Assembly (NCBI GenBank): GCA_018261955.1
Contig: JAGTRK010000001.1
Span: 124,001 to 188,000, forward strand
Reading direction: 5' to 3'
Source of the DNA: Burkholderiaceae bacterium
GTDB taxonomy: Bacteria; Pseudomonadota; Gammaproteobacteria; Burkholderiales; Burkholderiaceae
Length of the DNA stretch: 64,000 bases
This document shows positions 10,475 through 20,341 of this stretch, in pieces (positions within the stretch are counted from its first letter, which is position 1; each line of letters opens with the position of its first letter). Below the pieces are notes generated by a model. That model was not told the DNA's origin. It searched no databases and was given only the letters and a program-made list of their open reading frames with translations. Position numbers and translations under genes: made by a program.

Positions 10475-11014
10475 TTATTCAAAAAAACTATTTTTCACTG
10501 CACGCACATTCGCCTGATGCGAGCGGTGTTTTTTCATGCGCGCTGCCTCAGACAAAACGCGCTTGGGAATGCGATTGTGTGCCTTGAACCACGCAGGCGT
10601 GCGTTGGGTTTTTACCGCCCAACTCGCCCGACCCGTGCGGCGCGCGCGTGCAATCGCGAGGGCATTTTGATACGCACTGGCATCAACGGGTTTTTGCAAA
10701 TCACCCACGTTCGTTGCTGATAACGCTTGATAGGTTTGGTTCAATTCGTTGCGGGTGTTTTGCCACGACTGACGCGCCTGTTGCTCGGCAGATTTGAGGT
10801 CGTCGCCGACTGATTTTGCCATGTCTTTGAGTTCATTCAATTCAGAGGCGTTCATCTGCTCGGTGACCTCGGCTTTGACCGCGCTGATGTAGCGTTGCGC
10901 GCGCCCAAACAGCGTGCCCGCGATTCGCGCCACTTTCGGCAAACGCTCAGGGCCCAAGACAATCAAGCCAACCACCGCGATGATCGCGATTTTAGACAAC
11001 CCCAAATCTATCAT
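10475..11014 (-). CDS. tatB: Sec-independent translocase protein TatB
   Basis: TatB links TatC to TatA during Tat export. A single N-terminal transmembrane helix (residues 5-21) is followed by the TatA/B hinge motif LGPERLPKVAR, an amphipathic helix and a long charged tail. The 179 residues fit TatB rather than TatA, as does the position between tatA and tatC. The C-terminal third is rich in arginine and alanine. Confidence 0.95.
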   Translation of the reverse strand: MIDLGLSKIAIIAVVGLIVLGPERLPKVARIAGTLFGRAQRYISAVKAEVTEQMNASELNELKDMAKSVGDDLKSAEQQARQSWQNTRNELNQTYQALSATNVGDLQKPVDASAYQNALAIARARRTGRASWAVKTQRTPAWFKAHNRIPKRVLSEAARMKKHRSHQANVRAVKNSFFE

Positions 11015-11031
11015 GCCTTATCTCACCATCA

Positions 11032-11247
11032 TCACGCACTGTGCGATTTGTCTTTGATGTCGGCTTCAACCGTGCTTGCATCTTCGAGCGATTTGGCGGA
11101 TTTTTCTTCTTCGCCCTTCATGCCGTCTTTGAAGCCTTTGACCGCTTCGCCCAAATCACGACCTGTGTTGCGCAGTTTTTTGGTACCGAAAATCAATACC
11201 ACCACGACCAATAAAATAATCCAATGCGTTAAACTAAATCCACCCAT
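11032..11247 (-). CDS. tatA: Sec-independent translocase protein TatA
   Basis: TatA oligomers form the pore or membrane-thinning element of the Tat system. The 71-residue protein has one short transmembrane helix (about 7-20), the [14 protein letters not shown] hinge and amphipathic helix, and an acidic C-terminal tail. AGGAGAAC upstream fits a ribosome site. It precedes tatB by 17 bp. Confidence 0.96.
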   Translation of the reverse strand: MGGFSLTHWIILLVVVVLIFGTKKLRNTGRDLGEAVKGFKDGMKGEEEKSAKSLEDASTVEADIKDKSHSA

Positions 11248-11265
11248 TTTGTTCTCCTGATAAAA

Positions 11266-11634
11266 TTATTCACCCGCCGCAAATCCGCGCCAAGGGCGCG
11301 CACCTGCGAGGATATGCAAATGTACATGATACACCTCCTGCCCGCCTGCGGGACCGACATTCATCACCACCCGATGCCCGCCTTCTGGCAAGGCTGGCGC
11401 GCCATTGTCCGCCGCGATTTTCGGTGCGAGTGTCATCATGCGCCCGAGCATGGCTTGATGCGCCTCAGTCGTACAGTCCACCAAGGTTGCAATATGCACT
11501 TTGGGGATTAATAAAATATGAATCGGCGCGGCAGGATGGATGTCTTTGAATGCGTAGAACTCATCGTCCTCATACACCTTGGTCGATGGAATTTGTCCTG
11601 CGACGATTTTACAAAAAATACAATCCGTACTCAT
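11266..11634 (-). CDS. hinT: HIT-family nucleotide phosphoramidase HinT
   Basis: This member of the histidine triad family hydrolyses adenosine phosphoramidates such as lysyl-AMP adducts. The C-terminal HVHLHILAG is the triad, and CIFCKIVAGQIPS at the N-terminus is the usual HinT opening. Length is 122 residues. Two adjacent ATG codons exist; the second (11634) has better spacing from GGGGAG. It lies between hisE and tatA, a position typical of betaproteobacteria. Confidence 0.93.
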   Translation of the reverse strand: MSTDCIFCKIVAGQIPSTKVYEDDEFYAFKDIHPAAPIHILLIPKVHIATLVDCTTEAHQAMLGRMMTLAPKIAADNGAPALPEGGHRVVMNVGPAGGQEVYHVHLHILAGARPWRGFAAGE

Positions 11635-11664
11635 CATATCTCCCCTGTCTATTCATCATCCAAT

Positions 11665-11988
11665 TTACTGCGCGCGCGCGGCTTTTTCTGTCAAACCCGA
11701 TAATCCCTCGCGTCGCGCCAATTCAGCCGCGACATCAGCCAAACTCAAATCATACTGCGCCAACATGACCATCAGATGAAACATCAAGTCAGCCGACTCG
11801 TACACGATGTGCTCGCGGTCATTGTCCTTGGCGGCAATCACCACCTCGGTGGCTTCCTCGCCAATTTTTTTGAGGATGCTGTCCGCACCTTTGTGGAACA
11901 ATTTTGCCACGTAGGAAGTCTCGGGACTGACATTTTTTCGCGCGGCAATGGTCGCCGTCAACTGCTCAAAAGTTGTTTGCATGTTCAT
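11665..11988 (-). CDS. hisE: Phosphoribosyl-ATP pyrophosphatase HisE
   Basis: HisE carries out the second step of histidine synthesis, PR-ATP to PR-AMP. The 107-residue MazG-like helical protein has the metal-binding [12 protein letters not shown] and [12 protein letters not shown] motifs. Its ATG overlaps the hisI TGA (ATGA), so the two are translationally coupled. HisE and HisI are separate proteins here, unlike the enterobacterial fusion. Confidence 0.96.
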   Translation of the reverse strand: MNMQTTFEQLTATIAARKNVSPETSYVAKLFHKGADSILKKIGEEATEVVIAAKDNDREHIVYESADLMFHLMVMLAQYDLSLADVAAELARREGLSGLTEKAARAQ

Positions 11989-12407
11989 GTGATGTTCTCT
12001 TTAATGCTCTCTGGGGTGTGTTGATAAATATCCTCAGGGTCTTTTAACACAGGCTCGGTGACTTCCCATGTCTGCGCATCGAAATTAAAGTGCTCAAAAA
12101 AGCAACTGTTGCGCCCTGTGTGGCAAGCAATATCACCGACCTGCTCAATCCCGATGAGCAACACATCTTGGTCGCAATCCATGCGCAAGGACTTGACGTG
12201 TTGCACATGACCCGACTCTTCGCCCTTGTACCAAAGACGACGACGTGAGCGCGAAAAATACACCGCCGTGCGCGTCTCAATGGTTTTTTGTAAGGCCTCG
12301 CGGTTCATCCATGCAAACATCAACACTTTACCCGAGGTGTGCTCTTGCGCAATCACAGGAACCAAACCTTGCTCATCCCAGTTGATACGATTTAAATTTT
12401 CTACCAT
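11985..12407 (-). CDS. hisI: Phosphoribosyl-AMP cyclohydrolase HisI
   Basis: HisI opens the adenine ring of PR-AMP. The 140-residue protein shows the zinc/magnesium motifs: [31 protein letters not shown] and the HTGRNSCFF cysteine/histidine segment. The in-frame ATG at 12407 is preferred over one four codons earlier. It overlaps hisE by four bases. Confidence 0.95.
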   Translation of the reverse strand: MVENLNRINWDEQGLVPVIAQEHTSGKVLMFAWMNREALQKTIETRTAVYFSRSRRRLWYKGEESGHVQHVKSLRMDCDQDVLLIGIEQVGDIACHTGRNSCFFEHFNFDAQTWEVTEPVLKDPEDIYQHTPESIKENIT

Positions 12408-12476
12408 CACTGCTCTCACAACTTTAAAAATGGCATCGCGAATTCATCGCAATGACGTGCTGTCCAAATGTGTTGC

Positions 12477-13247
12477 TTAGCGCACGCAAATCCCTTGCGC
12501 CGCCATAAATGCTTTGGCCTGTGCGACCGTATACGTACCGAAATGAAAAATACTCGCAGCCAACACCGCATCGGCGTGTCCCAGTTTAATGCCATCGGCC
12601 AGATGTTGTAAATTACCCACACCGCCCGAAGCAATCACAGGAATACTCACCGCATCCGACACCGCACGGGTCAATGCCAAATCAAAACCATTTTGCATCC
12701 CGTCCCTGTCCATACTCGTGAGCAGAATCTCGCCTGCGCCGAGGGCATTCATCTGAACTGCCCATTGTACCGCATCAATGCCCGTGTTGTTGCGCCCACC
12801 GTGGGTATATACTTCCCACTGTGGATTGTCGTCGGGTGAATCTGCCTTACGCTTGGCATCAATCGCCACCACAATGCACTGCGAGCCGTATTTATCCGCC
12901 GCATCTTTGACCAACTGCGGATTGGCAACCGCGGAGGAATTCATTGAAATCTTGTCCGCACCTGCGTTGAGCAGTCGGCGAATGTCCTCAACCTTGCGCA
13001 CACCACCACCGACCGTCAGCGGGATGAACACTTGCGAAGCCACATCCTCGATGATGTGTAAAATCAAATCGCGGTCATCACTGGTGGCGGTGATGTCGAG
13101 AAAAGTCAATTCATCCGCGCCTTGCTCATTGTAGCGACGCGCGATTTCCACAGGATCGCCCGCGTCGCGCAAACCGACAAAGTTCACGCCTTTGACCACG
13201 CGACCCGCAGTGACATCCAAGCAAGGGATAATTCGTTTGGTTAACAT
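12477..13247 (-). CDS. hisF: Imidazole glycerol phosphate synthase cyclase subunit HisF
   Basis: HisF is a TIM-barrel cyclase that joins PRFAR and ammonia from HisH to give imidazole glycerol phosphate and AICAR. The 256 residues start [14 protein letters not shown] with the catalytic aspartate, and continue with FLDITAT, VGGGVR and SGGVGN phosphate-binding loops. It abuts hisA with no spacing; its partner hisH is three genes upstream. Confidence 0.97.
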   Translation of the reverse strand: MLTKRIIPCLDVTAGRVVKGVNFVGLRDAGDPVEIARRYNEQGADELTFLDITATSDDRDLILHIIEDVASQVFIPLTVGGGVRKVEDIRRLLNAGADKISMNSSAVANPQLVKDAADKYGSQCIVVAIDAKRKADSPDDNPQWEVYTHGGRNNTGIDAVQWAVQMNALGAGEILLTSMDRDGMQNGFDLALTRAVSDAVSIPVIASGGVGNLQHLADGIKLGHADAVLAASIFHFGTYTVAQAKAFMAAQGICVR

Positions 13248-13991
13248 TTACGATTCCATCAATTCATCGGCGCGTTTTTGCGCGGCGGCAAAATCCAAAT
13301 CACCACTGTAAATCGCGCGGCCGCAAATCACACCTTCCACACCCTCGCCTTCGACCGCACACAGACCATCAATATCCGCCATATTCGACAATCCGCCCGA
13401 GGCAATCACAGGGATGGTGGACGCTTGCGCGAGTTTCACTGTGGCTTCGATATTGATGCCTTGTAACATCCCGTCACGCCCGATGTCGGTGTAAATAATC
13501 GAGTTCACGCCGTAGTCCTCGTATTTCTTCGCCAAATCCGTGACTTCGTGCCCCGTGATTTTGCTCCAACCATCGGTCGCCACTTTACCGTCTTTGGCAT
13601 CCAAACCGACAATCACCTGTCCGCCAAACGCGATGCACGCCTCTTGTAAAAATCCGGGGTTTTTCACCGCAGCCGTACCAATGATGACGTAGGAAATCCC
13701 CATATCCAAGTATTTTTCAATGGTCTCGAGATCGCGAATGCCTCCGCCGATTTGCACGGGAATATCGTTGCCGACCGCTTTTAAAATCGCGGCAATCGCT
13801 GGTTTATTCACAGGCTTACCCGCAAACGCACCGTTTAAATCCACCAAATGCAAGCGGCGCGCACCCTGCGCCACCCAATGCGCAGCCATTTGCTCAGGCG
13901 CATCCGAAAACACAGTGACTCTGTCCATTTCGCCTTGTTGCAAGCGGACACATTGGCCGTCTTTTAAGTCAATTGCTGGGATTAACAACAT
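13248..13991 (-). CDS. hisA: ProFAR isomerase HisA
   Basis: HisA isomerises ProFAR to PRFAR. The 247-residue TIM barrel shows [13 protein letters not shown] with the catalytic aspartate, [17 protein letters not shown] and ASGGLSN. It is paralogous to the adjacent hisF. A gap of about 40 bp separates it from the small nuclease-like gene upstream. Confidence 0.97.
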   Translation of the reverse strand: MLLIPAIDLKDGQCVRLQQGEMDRVTVFSDAPEQMAAHWVAQGARRLHLVDLNGAFAGKPVNKPAIAAILKAVGNDIPVQIGGGIRDLETIEKYLDMGISYVIIGTAAVKNPGFLQEACIAFGGQVIVGLDAKDGKVATDGWSKITGHEVTDLAKKYEDYGVNSIIYTDIGRDGMLQGINIEATVKLAQASTIPVIASGGLSNMADIDGLCAVEGEGVEGVICGRAIYSGDLDFAAAQKRADELMES

Positions 13992-14031
13992 TTTGTACTA
14001 TCTTCCATAAAAGTTAAAATAAATCAGCTAC

Positions 14032-14538
14032 TTAGTAGCCAATCAATAATATGCCTTTTAAAGGCAAATGCAAACGGTTCGAAATATACAGTGTTTCTAA
14101 AAAGGTTTTAACAGACTCAAAATCGTTGTTCGCACGGTACATATTTCTCACTGCAATCACCAAGTACTCAACTTCATGCATCATGCATGCTTGAAAAATA
14201 TCTTTCAAAAATTGATTATTAATCACCGCGCGCCCTGCTTCAACCTCAATCACAATTTTCCCATCATGACTCAATGCATCGGCGTTAAAAAATTTATCAA
14301 TTTTGTTGTTTAATCCAAACAAAACTGGGACGTTTATTTTATCTTCTTTCGTTTTACTCATTTCTACAAAAAATCCAGCATCAATTAAGTCAACAGACAA
14401 CTGGGTCAATACCTCATTGCTTGCTAAAGTATGCTGACTTGAATCAATCAACGCATGTTGGTTTTCAAAACAAGTTACAACTCGCTTCATTTGTTCCGTC
14501 ATTCCATGCGAGCGCGGGAAAAATTGATATTGAATCAT
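14032..14538 (-). CDS. Hypothetical protein in his operon, nuclease-fold-like
   Basis: This 168-residue protein is not a histidine enzyme. Its ATG overlaps the hisH stop (TAATG), so it is translated as part of the operon. The central segment FFNADALSHDG, IVIEVEAGRA, followed by helices and YLVIAVR, resembles the core of PD-(D/E)XK nuclease folds: an acidic residue, a strand with E-x-E, a helix, then a hydrophobic strand. The catalytic lysine is not at its usual place, so activity is uncertain. The gene is more AT-rich than hisH and hisA around it, suggesting acquisition. The nuclease idea is inference from pattern only. Confidence 0.6.
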   Translation of the reverse strand: MIQYQFFPRSHGMTEQMKRVVTCFENQHALIDSSQHTLASNEVLTQLSVDLIDAGFFVEMSKTKEDKINVPVLFGLNNKIDKFFNADALSHDGKIVIEVEAGRAVINNQFLKDIFQACMMHEVEYLVIAVRNMYRANNDFESVKTFLETLYISNRLHLPLKGILLIGY

Positions 14539-15176
14539 TATGGCTTCCACCCCGCAAAATTGCGATAAATTTGCAAACCCAAATCACCGCTTTTTTCGGG
14601 GTGAAATTGGGTGGCGAAGATATTGTCCCGCGCGACCGCGCAGGTAAATGGCGCGCCATACACCGATTCGCCGACGGTTAAATCCGCGTCAAACGGTGAG
14701 ACATAATAACTGTGCACGAAGTAGTAATGCGTGTGGTCAGGAATGCCTGCCCACAGCGCATGCGCGCGGGTTTGGCGCACGGTGTTCCAACCCATGTGCG
14801 GCACTTTGAGTTTCGCGCCGTTTTCATCGACGGCATCCTCGACTTTGAAACGCACCACTTCGCCCGCGAACCAGCCCAAGCCGTGCGAGTTGCCTTCTTC
14901 GGCATGACCGAACAGCATTTGTTCGCCGACACACACGCCGAGCATGGGTTTGGTTTGCGCTGATTCGGTGAGGGCTTCGAGCAAGCCGCTCTCACGCAGA
15001 TGCGCCATACAGTCGGGCATCGCGCCCTGCCCAGGGAGGATGATGCGTTCGGCTTGACGCACCACATCGGGGTTGCCCGTAATCTGCACGTCGGCATCGG
15101 GCGCGGCGGTTTTCATCGCCTGCGCGACACTGCGCAAATTGCCCATGCCGTAGTCTAAAATTGCGATTAAATTCAT
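14538..15176 (-). CDS. hisH: Imidazole glycerol phosphate synthase glutaminase subunit HisH
   Basis: HisH is the class I glutamine amidotransferase that supplies ammonia to HisF. The 212 residues show [11 protein letters not shown], the oxyanion loop [10 protein letters not shown], the nucleophile motif [11 protein letters not shown] with its cysteine, and the catalytic histidine and glutamate in [10 protein letters not shown]. The start at 15176 ([10 protein letters not shown]) fits the family; the upstream open frame is discounted. An unrelated small gene separates it from hisA. Confidence 0.96.
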   Translation of the reverse strand: MNLIAILDYGMGNLRSVAQAMKTAAPDADVQITGNPDVVRQAERIILPGQGAMPDCMAHLRESGLLEALTESAQTKPMLGVCVGEQMLFGHAEEGNSHGLGWFAGEVVRFKVEDAVDENGAKLKVPHMGWNTVRQTRAHALWAGIPDHTHYYFVHSYYVSPFDADLTVGESVYGAPFTCAVARDNIFATQFHPEKSGDLGLQIYRNFAGWKP

Positions 15177-15222
15177 TTCACTGTCATTCAAAAATTCAAC
15201 GGTTGATGTTGTTTGGCAATGC

Positions 15223-15846
15223 TTAACCCGCAAGCGCAGGCAGCATGGTTTTTAAACCCTCAACAATAAACTCCACTGCCACCGCCGCCACGAGCAAGCC
15301 CATAATCCGCGTGGCAATATTAATCCCCGTGCGTCCCATCACCCGCGCAATGGGCTGCGCCATTTGCAAGGTGAGCCACACCAATGCCGCAATCACCACA
15401 CCACTGCCAATAAGCGCGGCATAGTCACTCGCGTGGTGGGATTTGCCTGCCAAGACAATCACCGTGCTCATCGCGCCTGGGCCTGTCAACAACGGAATGC
15501 CTAGCGGTACCACACCGATGGTGTCTTTGTGCTCCGCCTCGTCGCGCTCCTCGACGGTGGTTTTTGCGCCAGAGGGCTGTGCGTTGAGCATGGACAAAGA
15601 CATCAACAAAATCAATAAGCCACCCGAAACCTGCAAAGAGGCAGTTGAAATGCCAAAGAATTTAATGATTTGCTCGCCCAAAAGCGCGCAAGTGCCAATC
15701 ACCAACGCTACAGTGAACGCCGCTGTGCGAATCGCACGCTGCTTTTGCGCAGGCGTGAAATCCTGCGTCAAGCTGATGAACATCGGCAACACGCCCAAAG
15801 GATTGACCAAGGCAATCAGTGCGATAAAGATTTTAAACGCGTCCAT
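15223..15846 (-). CDS. MarC-family integral membrane protein
   Basis: This 207-residue membrane protein has about six hydrophobic helices. It carries the MarC/YhgN signature [13 protein letters not shown] near the N-terminus, [13 protein letters not shown] mid-protein and [11 protein letters not shown]. The family is conserved but its transported substrate, if any, is unknown; an early link of MarC to multidrug resistance was not upheld. It sits between hisB and hisH, as in several betaproteobacteria, and is likely co-transcribed. Confidence 0.88.
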   Translation of the reverse strand: MDAFKIFIALIALVNPLGVLPMFISLTQDFTPAQKQRAIRTAAFTVALVIGTCALLGEQIIKFFGISTASLQVSGGLLILLMSLSMLNAQPSGAKTTVEERDEAEHKDTIGVVPLGIPLLTGPGAMSTVIVLAGKSHHASDYAALIGSGVVIAALVWLTLQMAQPIARVMGRTGINIATRIMGLLVAAVAVEFIVEGLKTMLPALAG

Positions 15847-15861
15847 AATCTTGGGCTGGGA

Positions 15862-16467
15862 TTAACCAACCAAGGTTCCTTTGGTTGAAGCCACCACATC
15901 GGCGGCACGCGCATCAATCGCCACCGCCATGCGCAGTGCACGCCCGAAGGCTTTGAAAATCGTTTCGATTTGATGGTGCGCATTCACGCCGCGCAAATTA
16001 TCAATGTGTAAGGTCACCGCCGCATGGTTGACAAAGCCGTGAAAAAACTCGCTGACCAAATCCACATCAAACGCACCGACGCGCGCGCGAGTGAATTCCG
16101 CGTTGAGCAGCAAACCTGGGCGACCCGAAAAATCAATCACCACACGCGAGAGTGACTCGTCCAGTGGCACATACGCGTGACCGTAGCGCACCATGCCGCG
16201 CTTGTCACCGACTGCTTTGGCAAACGCTTGACCCAGCGCAATGCCAATGTCTTCAACGGTGTGGTGGTCATCAATGTGCGTGTCGCCTTTGGCGGTGATG
16301 GTCAAATCCATCAAACCATGACGAGCAATTTGATCAAGCATGTGGTCGAGAAACGGCACGCCTGTGTTCAACTGAGCCACGCCCGTGCCATCCAAATTCA
16401 AAGCCACGGAAATTTGGGTTTCAGAGGTGTTGCGGGTGATGTTTGCTGTTCTGTTTGCTTGGGTCAT
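15862..16467 (-). CDS. hisB: Imidazoleglycerol-phosphate dehydratase HisB
   Basis: HisB removes water from imidazole glycerol phosphate. The 201-residue monofunctional enzyme has the two metal-binding repeats [14 protein letters not shown] and [16 protein letters not shown], plus [16 protein letters not shown]. It lacks the histidinol-phosphatase domain of the enterobacterial fusion. AAGGGAAATAAAATG fixes the start at 16467. Confidence 0.97.
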   Translation of the reverse strand: MTQANRTANITRNTSETQISVALNLDGTGVAQLNTGVPFLDHMLDQIARHGLMDLTITAKGDTHIDDHHTVEDIGIALGQAFAKAVGDKRGMVRYGHAYVPLDESLSRVVIDFSGRPGLLLNAEFTRARVGAFDVDLVSEFFHGFVNHAAVTLHIDNLRGVNAHHQIETIFKAFGRALRMAVAIDARAADVVASTKGTLVG

Positions 16468-16576
16468 TTTATTTCCCTTGAAAATTCTAAAGTATTCTTT
16501 CACCAATCATTTCGCCGTCATTGCGGGCGGGCTTGATTCATGAGGCAATTCATCGGTGTGCGCCACACACCGCACA

Positions 16577-17662
16577 TTACATACTCGCTTGTAACGCCGC
16601 CAACATTGCAGCATTTTCCTCAGGCGTACTGATGGTGATGCGCAAACAATTGTGCAACAGCGCGTGCGCATGGCTCATGTTTTTAATCAACACCCCGCGC
16701 TCACGCATCCCAACAAACACATCATCGGCAGACACCGTTTCGCTCAAGCGAATCAGCACAAAGTTGGCCGCAGTCTCATACACGCGCACGTCCGACATCT
16801 GTGCCAATGCAGCGCACACCCGCGAGCGTTCGGCGCGAATGCTGTCCGCCTGCTGCGCCAATACATCGGCGTGTTTGAGTACAAACGTCGTGGTTGCTTC
16901 GGTCAACACATTGACATTATACGGTGGTCTGACCTTATCGAGTTCAGAAATCAACGCAGAACTGCCCGCCATATAGCCCAAACGGATGCCTGCTAAACCG
17001 AGTTTACTCACGGTGCGCATCACCAGTAGGTTGTCAAACTCACCCAGTTGGCTCATCCAAGTATCCAAGGCAAACGGTTGATACGCCTCATCGACCACCA
17101 CAATGCTGTCTTTTGCGGCTGCAATGATGGTGCGCATGGCGGACGCATCAAATAAGTTACCTGTGGGGTTATTTGGGAACGGCAAATACACCAAAGCAGG
17201 TTTGTGTTGCTCAATTGCCGCGATAAAAGCATCCACATCGAGTGAAAAATCATCGGCATTGAGCGCAATCTCAACCACGCTTAAATGATTGAACAAACCC
17301 GACATCTTGTACATCACAAAACTCGGCGCAGGCGCGAGCACCGTGACGGTCTCATTGGGTTTAGACACCGCTTGCGAGAGTATCGCAATCAACTCATCCG
17401 AGCCATTGCCCAGCATGATGTCCTTGTCCGCAGGGATGTGTGCGTACTCACGCAAAGCATCCTTGAGCACGGTGTAGGACGGCACGGGATAGCGGTTCAA
17501 CGCCACCTGCGCCAAATGCGCCGCCAACTGCGCCTTCAAATCCTCGGGCAAAGTATAAGGATTCTCCATCGCATCGAGTTTAATCAAACCCGATGCATCG
17601 GGGACATGGTATGCGCCCATGGCAAGGACTTCGGGGCGGATGTGGTTGATGTGGTTATTCAT
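16577..17662 (-). CDS. hisC: Histidinol-phosphate aminotransferase HisC
   Basis: HisC is a PLP-dependent fold type I aminotransferase that converts imidazole acetol phosphate to histidinol phosphate. The 361-residue protein shows LGNGSDELI, FPNNPTGN, VVDEAYQPFA and the SKLGLAGIRLGY segment with the PLP lysine (VSKLGLAG). It is followed by hisB after a 109-bp spacer with no visible gene. Confidence 0.96.
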   Translation of the reverse strand: MNNHINHIRPEVLAMGAYHVPDASGLIKLDAMENPYTLPEDLKAQLAAHLAQVALNRYPVPSYTVLKDALREYAHIPADKDIMLGNGSDELIAILSQAVSKPNETVTVLAPAPSFVMYKMSGLFNHLSVVEIALNADDFSLDVDAFIAAIEQHKPALVYLPFPNNPTGNLFDASAMRTIIAAAKDSIVVVDEAYQPFALDTWMSQLGEFDNLLVMRTVSKLGLAGIRLGYMAGSSALISELDKVRPPYNVNVLTEATTTFVLKHADVLAQQADSIRAERSRVCAALAQMSDVRVYETAANFVLIRLSETVSADDVFVGMRERGVLIKNMSHAHALLHNCLRITISTPEENAAMLAALQASM

Positions 17663-17717
17663 AATGAGTTATTTATTTAGAGGATGCGTCACCATACGCG
17701 AAATAGTTCATTTTCCC

Positions 17718-18182
17718 TTATGAATTGCTTCGGTACTCAAGAATTTCAAGGTCACTCTTAATTTGCTCTGAGTCTTGAGTGATGTCCTGTATTAAGTCTT
17801 GATAATATTTACATTCCGTCTGATACACCTCAGGTGCAAGACCGTACTCATTGGGTTTGCTATGGTTTTTTTGTTGTGCAATTGGATAGTATGGAGAATT
17901 AAGTATCAATTCTCTATACTTAGGGAAAGTATTCCAAAGTTGAGCCACCGTTTTTTTGTGCTCATCGAGCTGCTCTGGTGGGAGTTTTGAACAATACACC
18001 AACATATCATCAGTGGCTTGATACATTCGACTAACAATCTTGAATTTTTTTGCCTCATTTGGATCATTGTCTAACATTTTGTACAAACCAGTAAGATCTT
18101 TCTGGGAGGAAACCGTATTCATACAACCTACTTGCCAAATACTCAAAAACACCACCAAAATGGATAAATACCATGGCTTCAT
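17718..18182 (-). CDS. Hypothetical lipoprotein between hisC and hisD
   Basis: The 154-residue protein opens with a hydrophobic signal (WYLSILVVFLSIW) and a lipobox-like QVGC, with the cysteine at residue 20. The mature part is polar and helical, with lysine- and glutamate-rich segments and no recognised domain. It lies inside the histidine run between hisC and hisD and has lower GC than either. No role in histidine synthesis can be argued; it looks like an inserted accessory gene. AGGAGCAG precedes the start. Confidence 0.65.
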   Translation of the reverse strand: MKPWYLSILVVFLSIWQVGCMNTVSSQKDLTGLYKMLDNDPNEAKKFKIVSRMYQATDDMLVYCSKLPPEQLDEHKKTVAQLWNTFPKYRELILNSPYYPIAQQKNHSKPNEYGLAPEVYQTECKYYQDLIQDITQDSEQIKSDLEILEYRSNS

Positions 18183-18265
18183 TTTACTGCTCCTCTAAAG
18201 TATTATTCAAAAAATACCTCACCCCATAACCGATAGATAAAACCTACGCTTATTACACTCTGTGC

Positions 18266-19600
18266 TTACTTCAACCTCAATTCCGCACTCCGTGCATGCG
18301 CGGTCAAACCTTCTCCATGCGCCAAAGTCGAAGCAATTTTGCCGAGCGTTTGCGCGCCTTGTTTACTCACTTGGATGATGGATGAGCGTTTTTGGAAGTC
18401 GTACACGCCCAGCGGTGAGGAGAATCGTGCTGTGCCTGAAGTGGGCAAAACGTGGTTCGGCCCTGCGCAGTAGTCACCGAGCGATTCGGAGGTATATTGC
18501 CCGATAAAGATTGCGCCTGCATGGCGAATTTGGTCGGCATAGGTGTTGGCTTGTGCGGTGTCTACCACTGAAATTTCTAAGTGTTCAGGCGCGATGCGGT
18601 TGGCAATGTCACAGGCTTCATTCATGTCGCGCGTTTGTATCAATATGCCACGGTTTTGCAACGAAGTGCGGATGACTTCGGCACGCGGCATGTCGGCAAT
18701 CAATCGGTGAATGGCGTTTTGCACCTCGGTGATGTACTCGGCAGACGGGCACAGCAAGATGGATTGTGCGAGTTCATCGTGCTCGGCTTGCGAAAATAAA
18801 TCCATCGCCACCCAATCGGCAGGCGTGGAGCCATCGGCAATCACGAGAATTTCGGACGGGCCGGCAATCATGTCAATACCGACTTGACCAAACACACGAC
18901 GTTTGGCTTCGGCGACAAAGGCGTTGCCTGGCCCGACGATTTTATCCACGCGCGGCACAGTGTCCGTACCATAGGCAAGTGCAGCAACCGCTTGCGCGCC
19001 GCCGATGGTGAACACTTTGTTCACACCTGCGACATACGCCGCCGCAAGCACGAGCGGGTTGCGCACACCATCGGGCGTGGGTACGACCATGATGATTTCA
19101 GTCACACCCGCAACGTGCGCAGGAATTGCATTCATCAATACCGACGACGGATAGGCGGCTTTGCCCCCTGGCACATAGATGCCAACACGATCCAGTGGTG
19201 TGACTTTTTGCCCCAATACCGTGCCGTCCGTCTCGGTGTATGACCAAGACTGTCCGCTGGCTTGATTTTGCGCAATGTGGTAGTTGCGCACGCGTCCAGC
19301 GGCGGCTTGTAATGCGGCTTTTTGTACCTCGCCCAACTCATCGAACGCTGATTTTAAATCAGCCTGTGTGAGGGTGAGTGCTTGCATCTCTGCAACATGC
19401 ACGCGGTCAAAACGGTTGGTGTACTCAATCACTGCGGCATCACCCCGCGCACGCACCGCCGCGATGATTTCGGTCACAGCGGTTTGGATGCCCGCATCGA
19501 TGCTGTCGTCAAAATGCAAACGCGCTTGTAACGCTACGTCAAAATTTGCCTGAGTCGTGGATAGGGTGAGTACGGATACGTTCAAGTTTTGGTGTTCCAT
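18266..19600 (-). CDS. hisD: Histidinol dehydrogenase HisD
   Basis: HisD oxidises histidinol to histidine in two NAD-dependent steps. The 444 residues show [15 protein letters not shown], the nucleotide-binding [36 protein letters not shown] and the zinc and catalytic segment SQAEHDE, with GPNHVLPT near the end. Length matches the family. The start is at MEHQNLNVS, or possibly slightly downstream. Confidence 0.97.
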   Translation of the reverse strand: MEHQNLNVSVLTLSTTQANFDVALQARLHFDDSIDAGIQTAVTEIIAAVRARGDAAVIEYTNRFDRVHVAEMQALTLTQADLKSAFDELGEVQKAALQAAAGRVRNYHIAQNQASGQSWSYTETDGTVLGQKVTPLDRVGIYVPGGKAAYPSSVLMNAIPAHVAGVTEIIMVVPTPDGVRNPLVLAAAYVAGVNKVFTIGGAQAVAALAYGTDTVPRVDKIVGPGNAFVAEAKRRVFGQVGIDMIAGPSEILVIADGSTPADWVAMDLFSQAEHDELAQSILLCPSAEYITEVQNAIHRLIADMPRAEVIRTSLQNRGILIQTRDMNEACDIANRIAPEHLEISVVDTAQANTYADQIRHAGAIFIGQYTSESLGDYCAGPNHVLPTSGTARFSSPLGVYDFQKRSSIIQVSKQGAQTLGKIASTLAHGEGLTAHARSAELRLK

Positions 19601-19658
19601 GATATTTCTTTATCATTAAATCCTGCAAAGACAGGCAAAATGTTTGACCCGCACAAAA

Positions 19659-20315
19659 TCACGTCTGGCTGGCTGCTGGTTCAAACGCCTGCAATATCGG
19701 GCGCAAACGCGCGGCTTTGAGTTTGAGTGAGGCTTGGTTGACGATGAGGCGCGAAGAAATGTCACAGACGTGTTCGACTTCCACGAGGTTGTTGGCGCGC
19801 AGGGTGTTGCCTGTGCTGACCAAATCGACAATCGCATCGCCCAATCCAACCAACGGCCCCAATTCCATCGAGCCGTAGAGTTTAATCAAATCGACATACA
19901 CGCCTTTGGCGGCAAAATGCGCTTTGGCGGTTTCGATGTATTTGGTGACCACGCGCAGGCGCGCGCCTTGCTTGACCGCCGCTTCGTAATCAAAGCCGTT
20001 TTGCACCGCGACCGACATGCGACATTTGGCAATGCGCAAATCAATCGGGCTGTATAAGCCTTCCATACCCGATTCCATTAAAACGTCTTTACCCGCCACG
20101 CCGAAGTCCGCCGCGCCGTAGCGCACATAGGTCGGTACATCCGAGGCGCGCACAATGATGACGCGCAGATTGGCATCGTTGGTCTGAATGATGAGTTTGC
20201 GCGAGGATTCGGGGTCTTCGAGCACTTCAATCCCCGCCGCACGCAACATCGGCAGGGTTTCTTCAAAAATTCGCCCTTTGGACAGGGCTAAAGTGAGCAT
20301 GTTTGAATCGGTCAT
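19659..20315 (-). CDS. hisG: ATP phosphoribosyltransferase HisG (short form)
   Basis: HisG catalyses the first, feedback-regulated step from ATP and PRPP. At 218 residues it is the short form that lacks the C-terminal regulatory domain. Short HisG works as a hetero-octamer with HisZ, so hisZ is expected elsewhere in the genome; it is not in this window. Motifs: [28 protein letters not shown] and [12 protein letters not shown], the PRPP-binding loop. It lies between murA and hisD. Confidence 0.96.
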   Translation of the reverse strand: MTDSNMLTLALSKGRIFEETLPMLRAAGIEVLEDPESSRKLIIQTNDANLRVIIVRASDVPTYVRYGAADFGVAGKDVLMESGMEGLYSPIDLRIAKCRMSVAVQNGFDYEAAVKQGARLRVVTKYIETAKAHFAAKGVYVDLIKLYGSMELGPLVGLGDAIVDLVSTGNTLRANNLVEVEHVCDISSRLIVNQASLKLKAARLRPILQAFEPAASQT

Positions 20316-20341
20316 TTTGGTTTCCCGTAGCAGCTCTTGTC

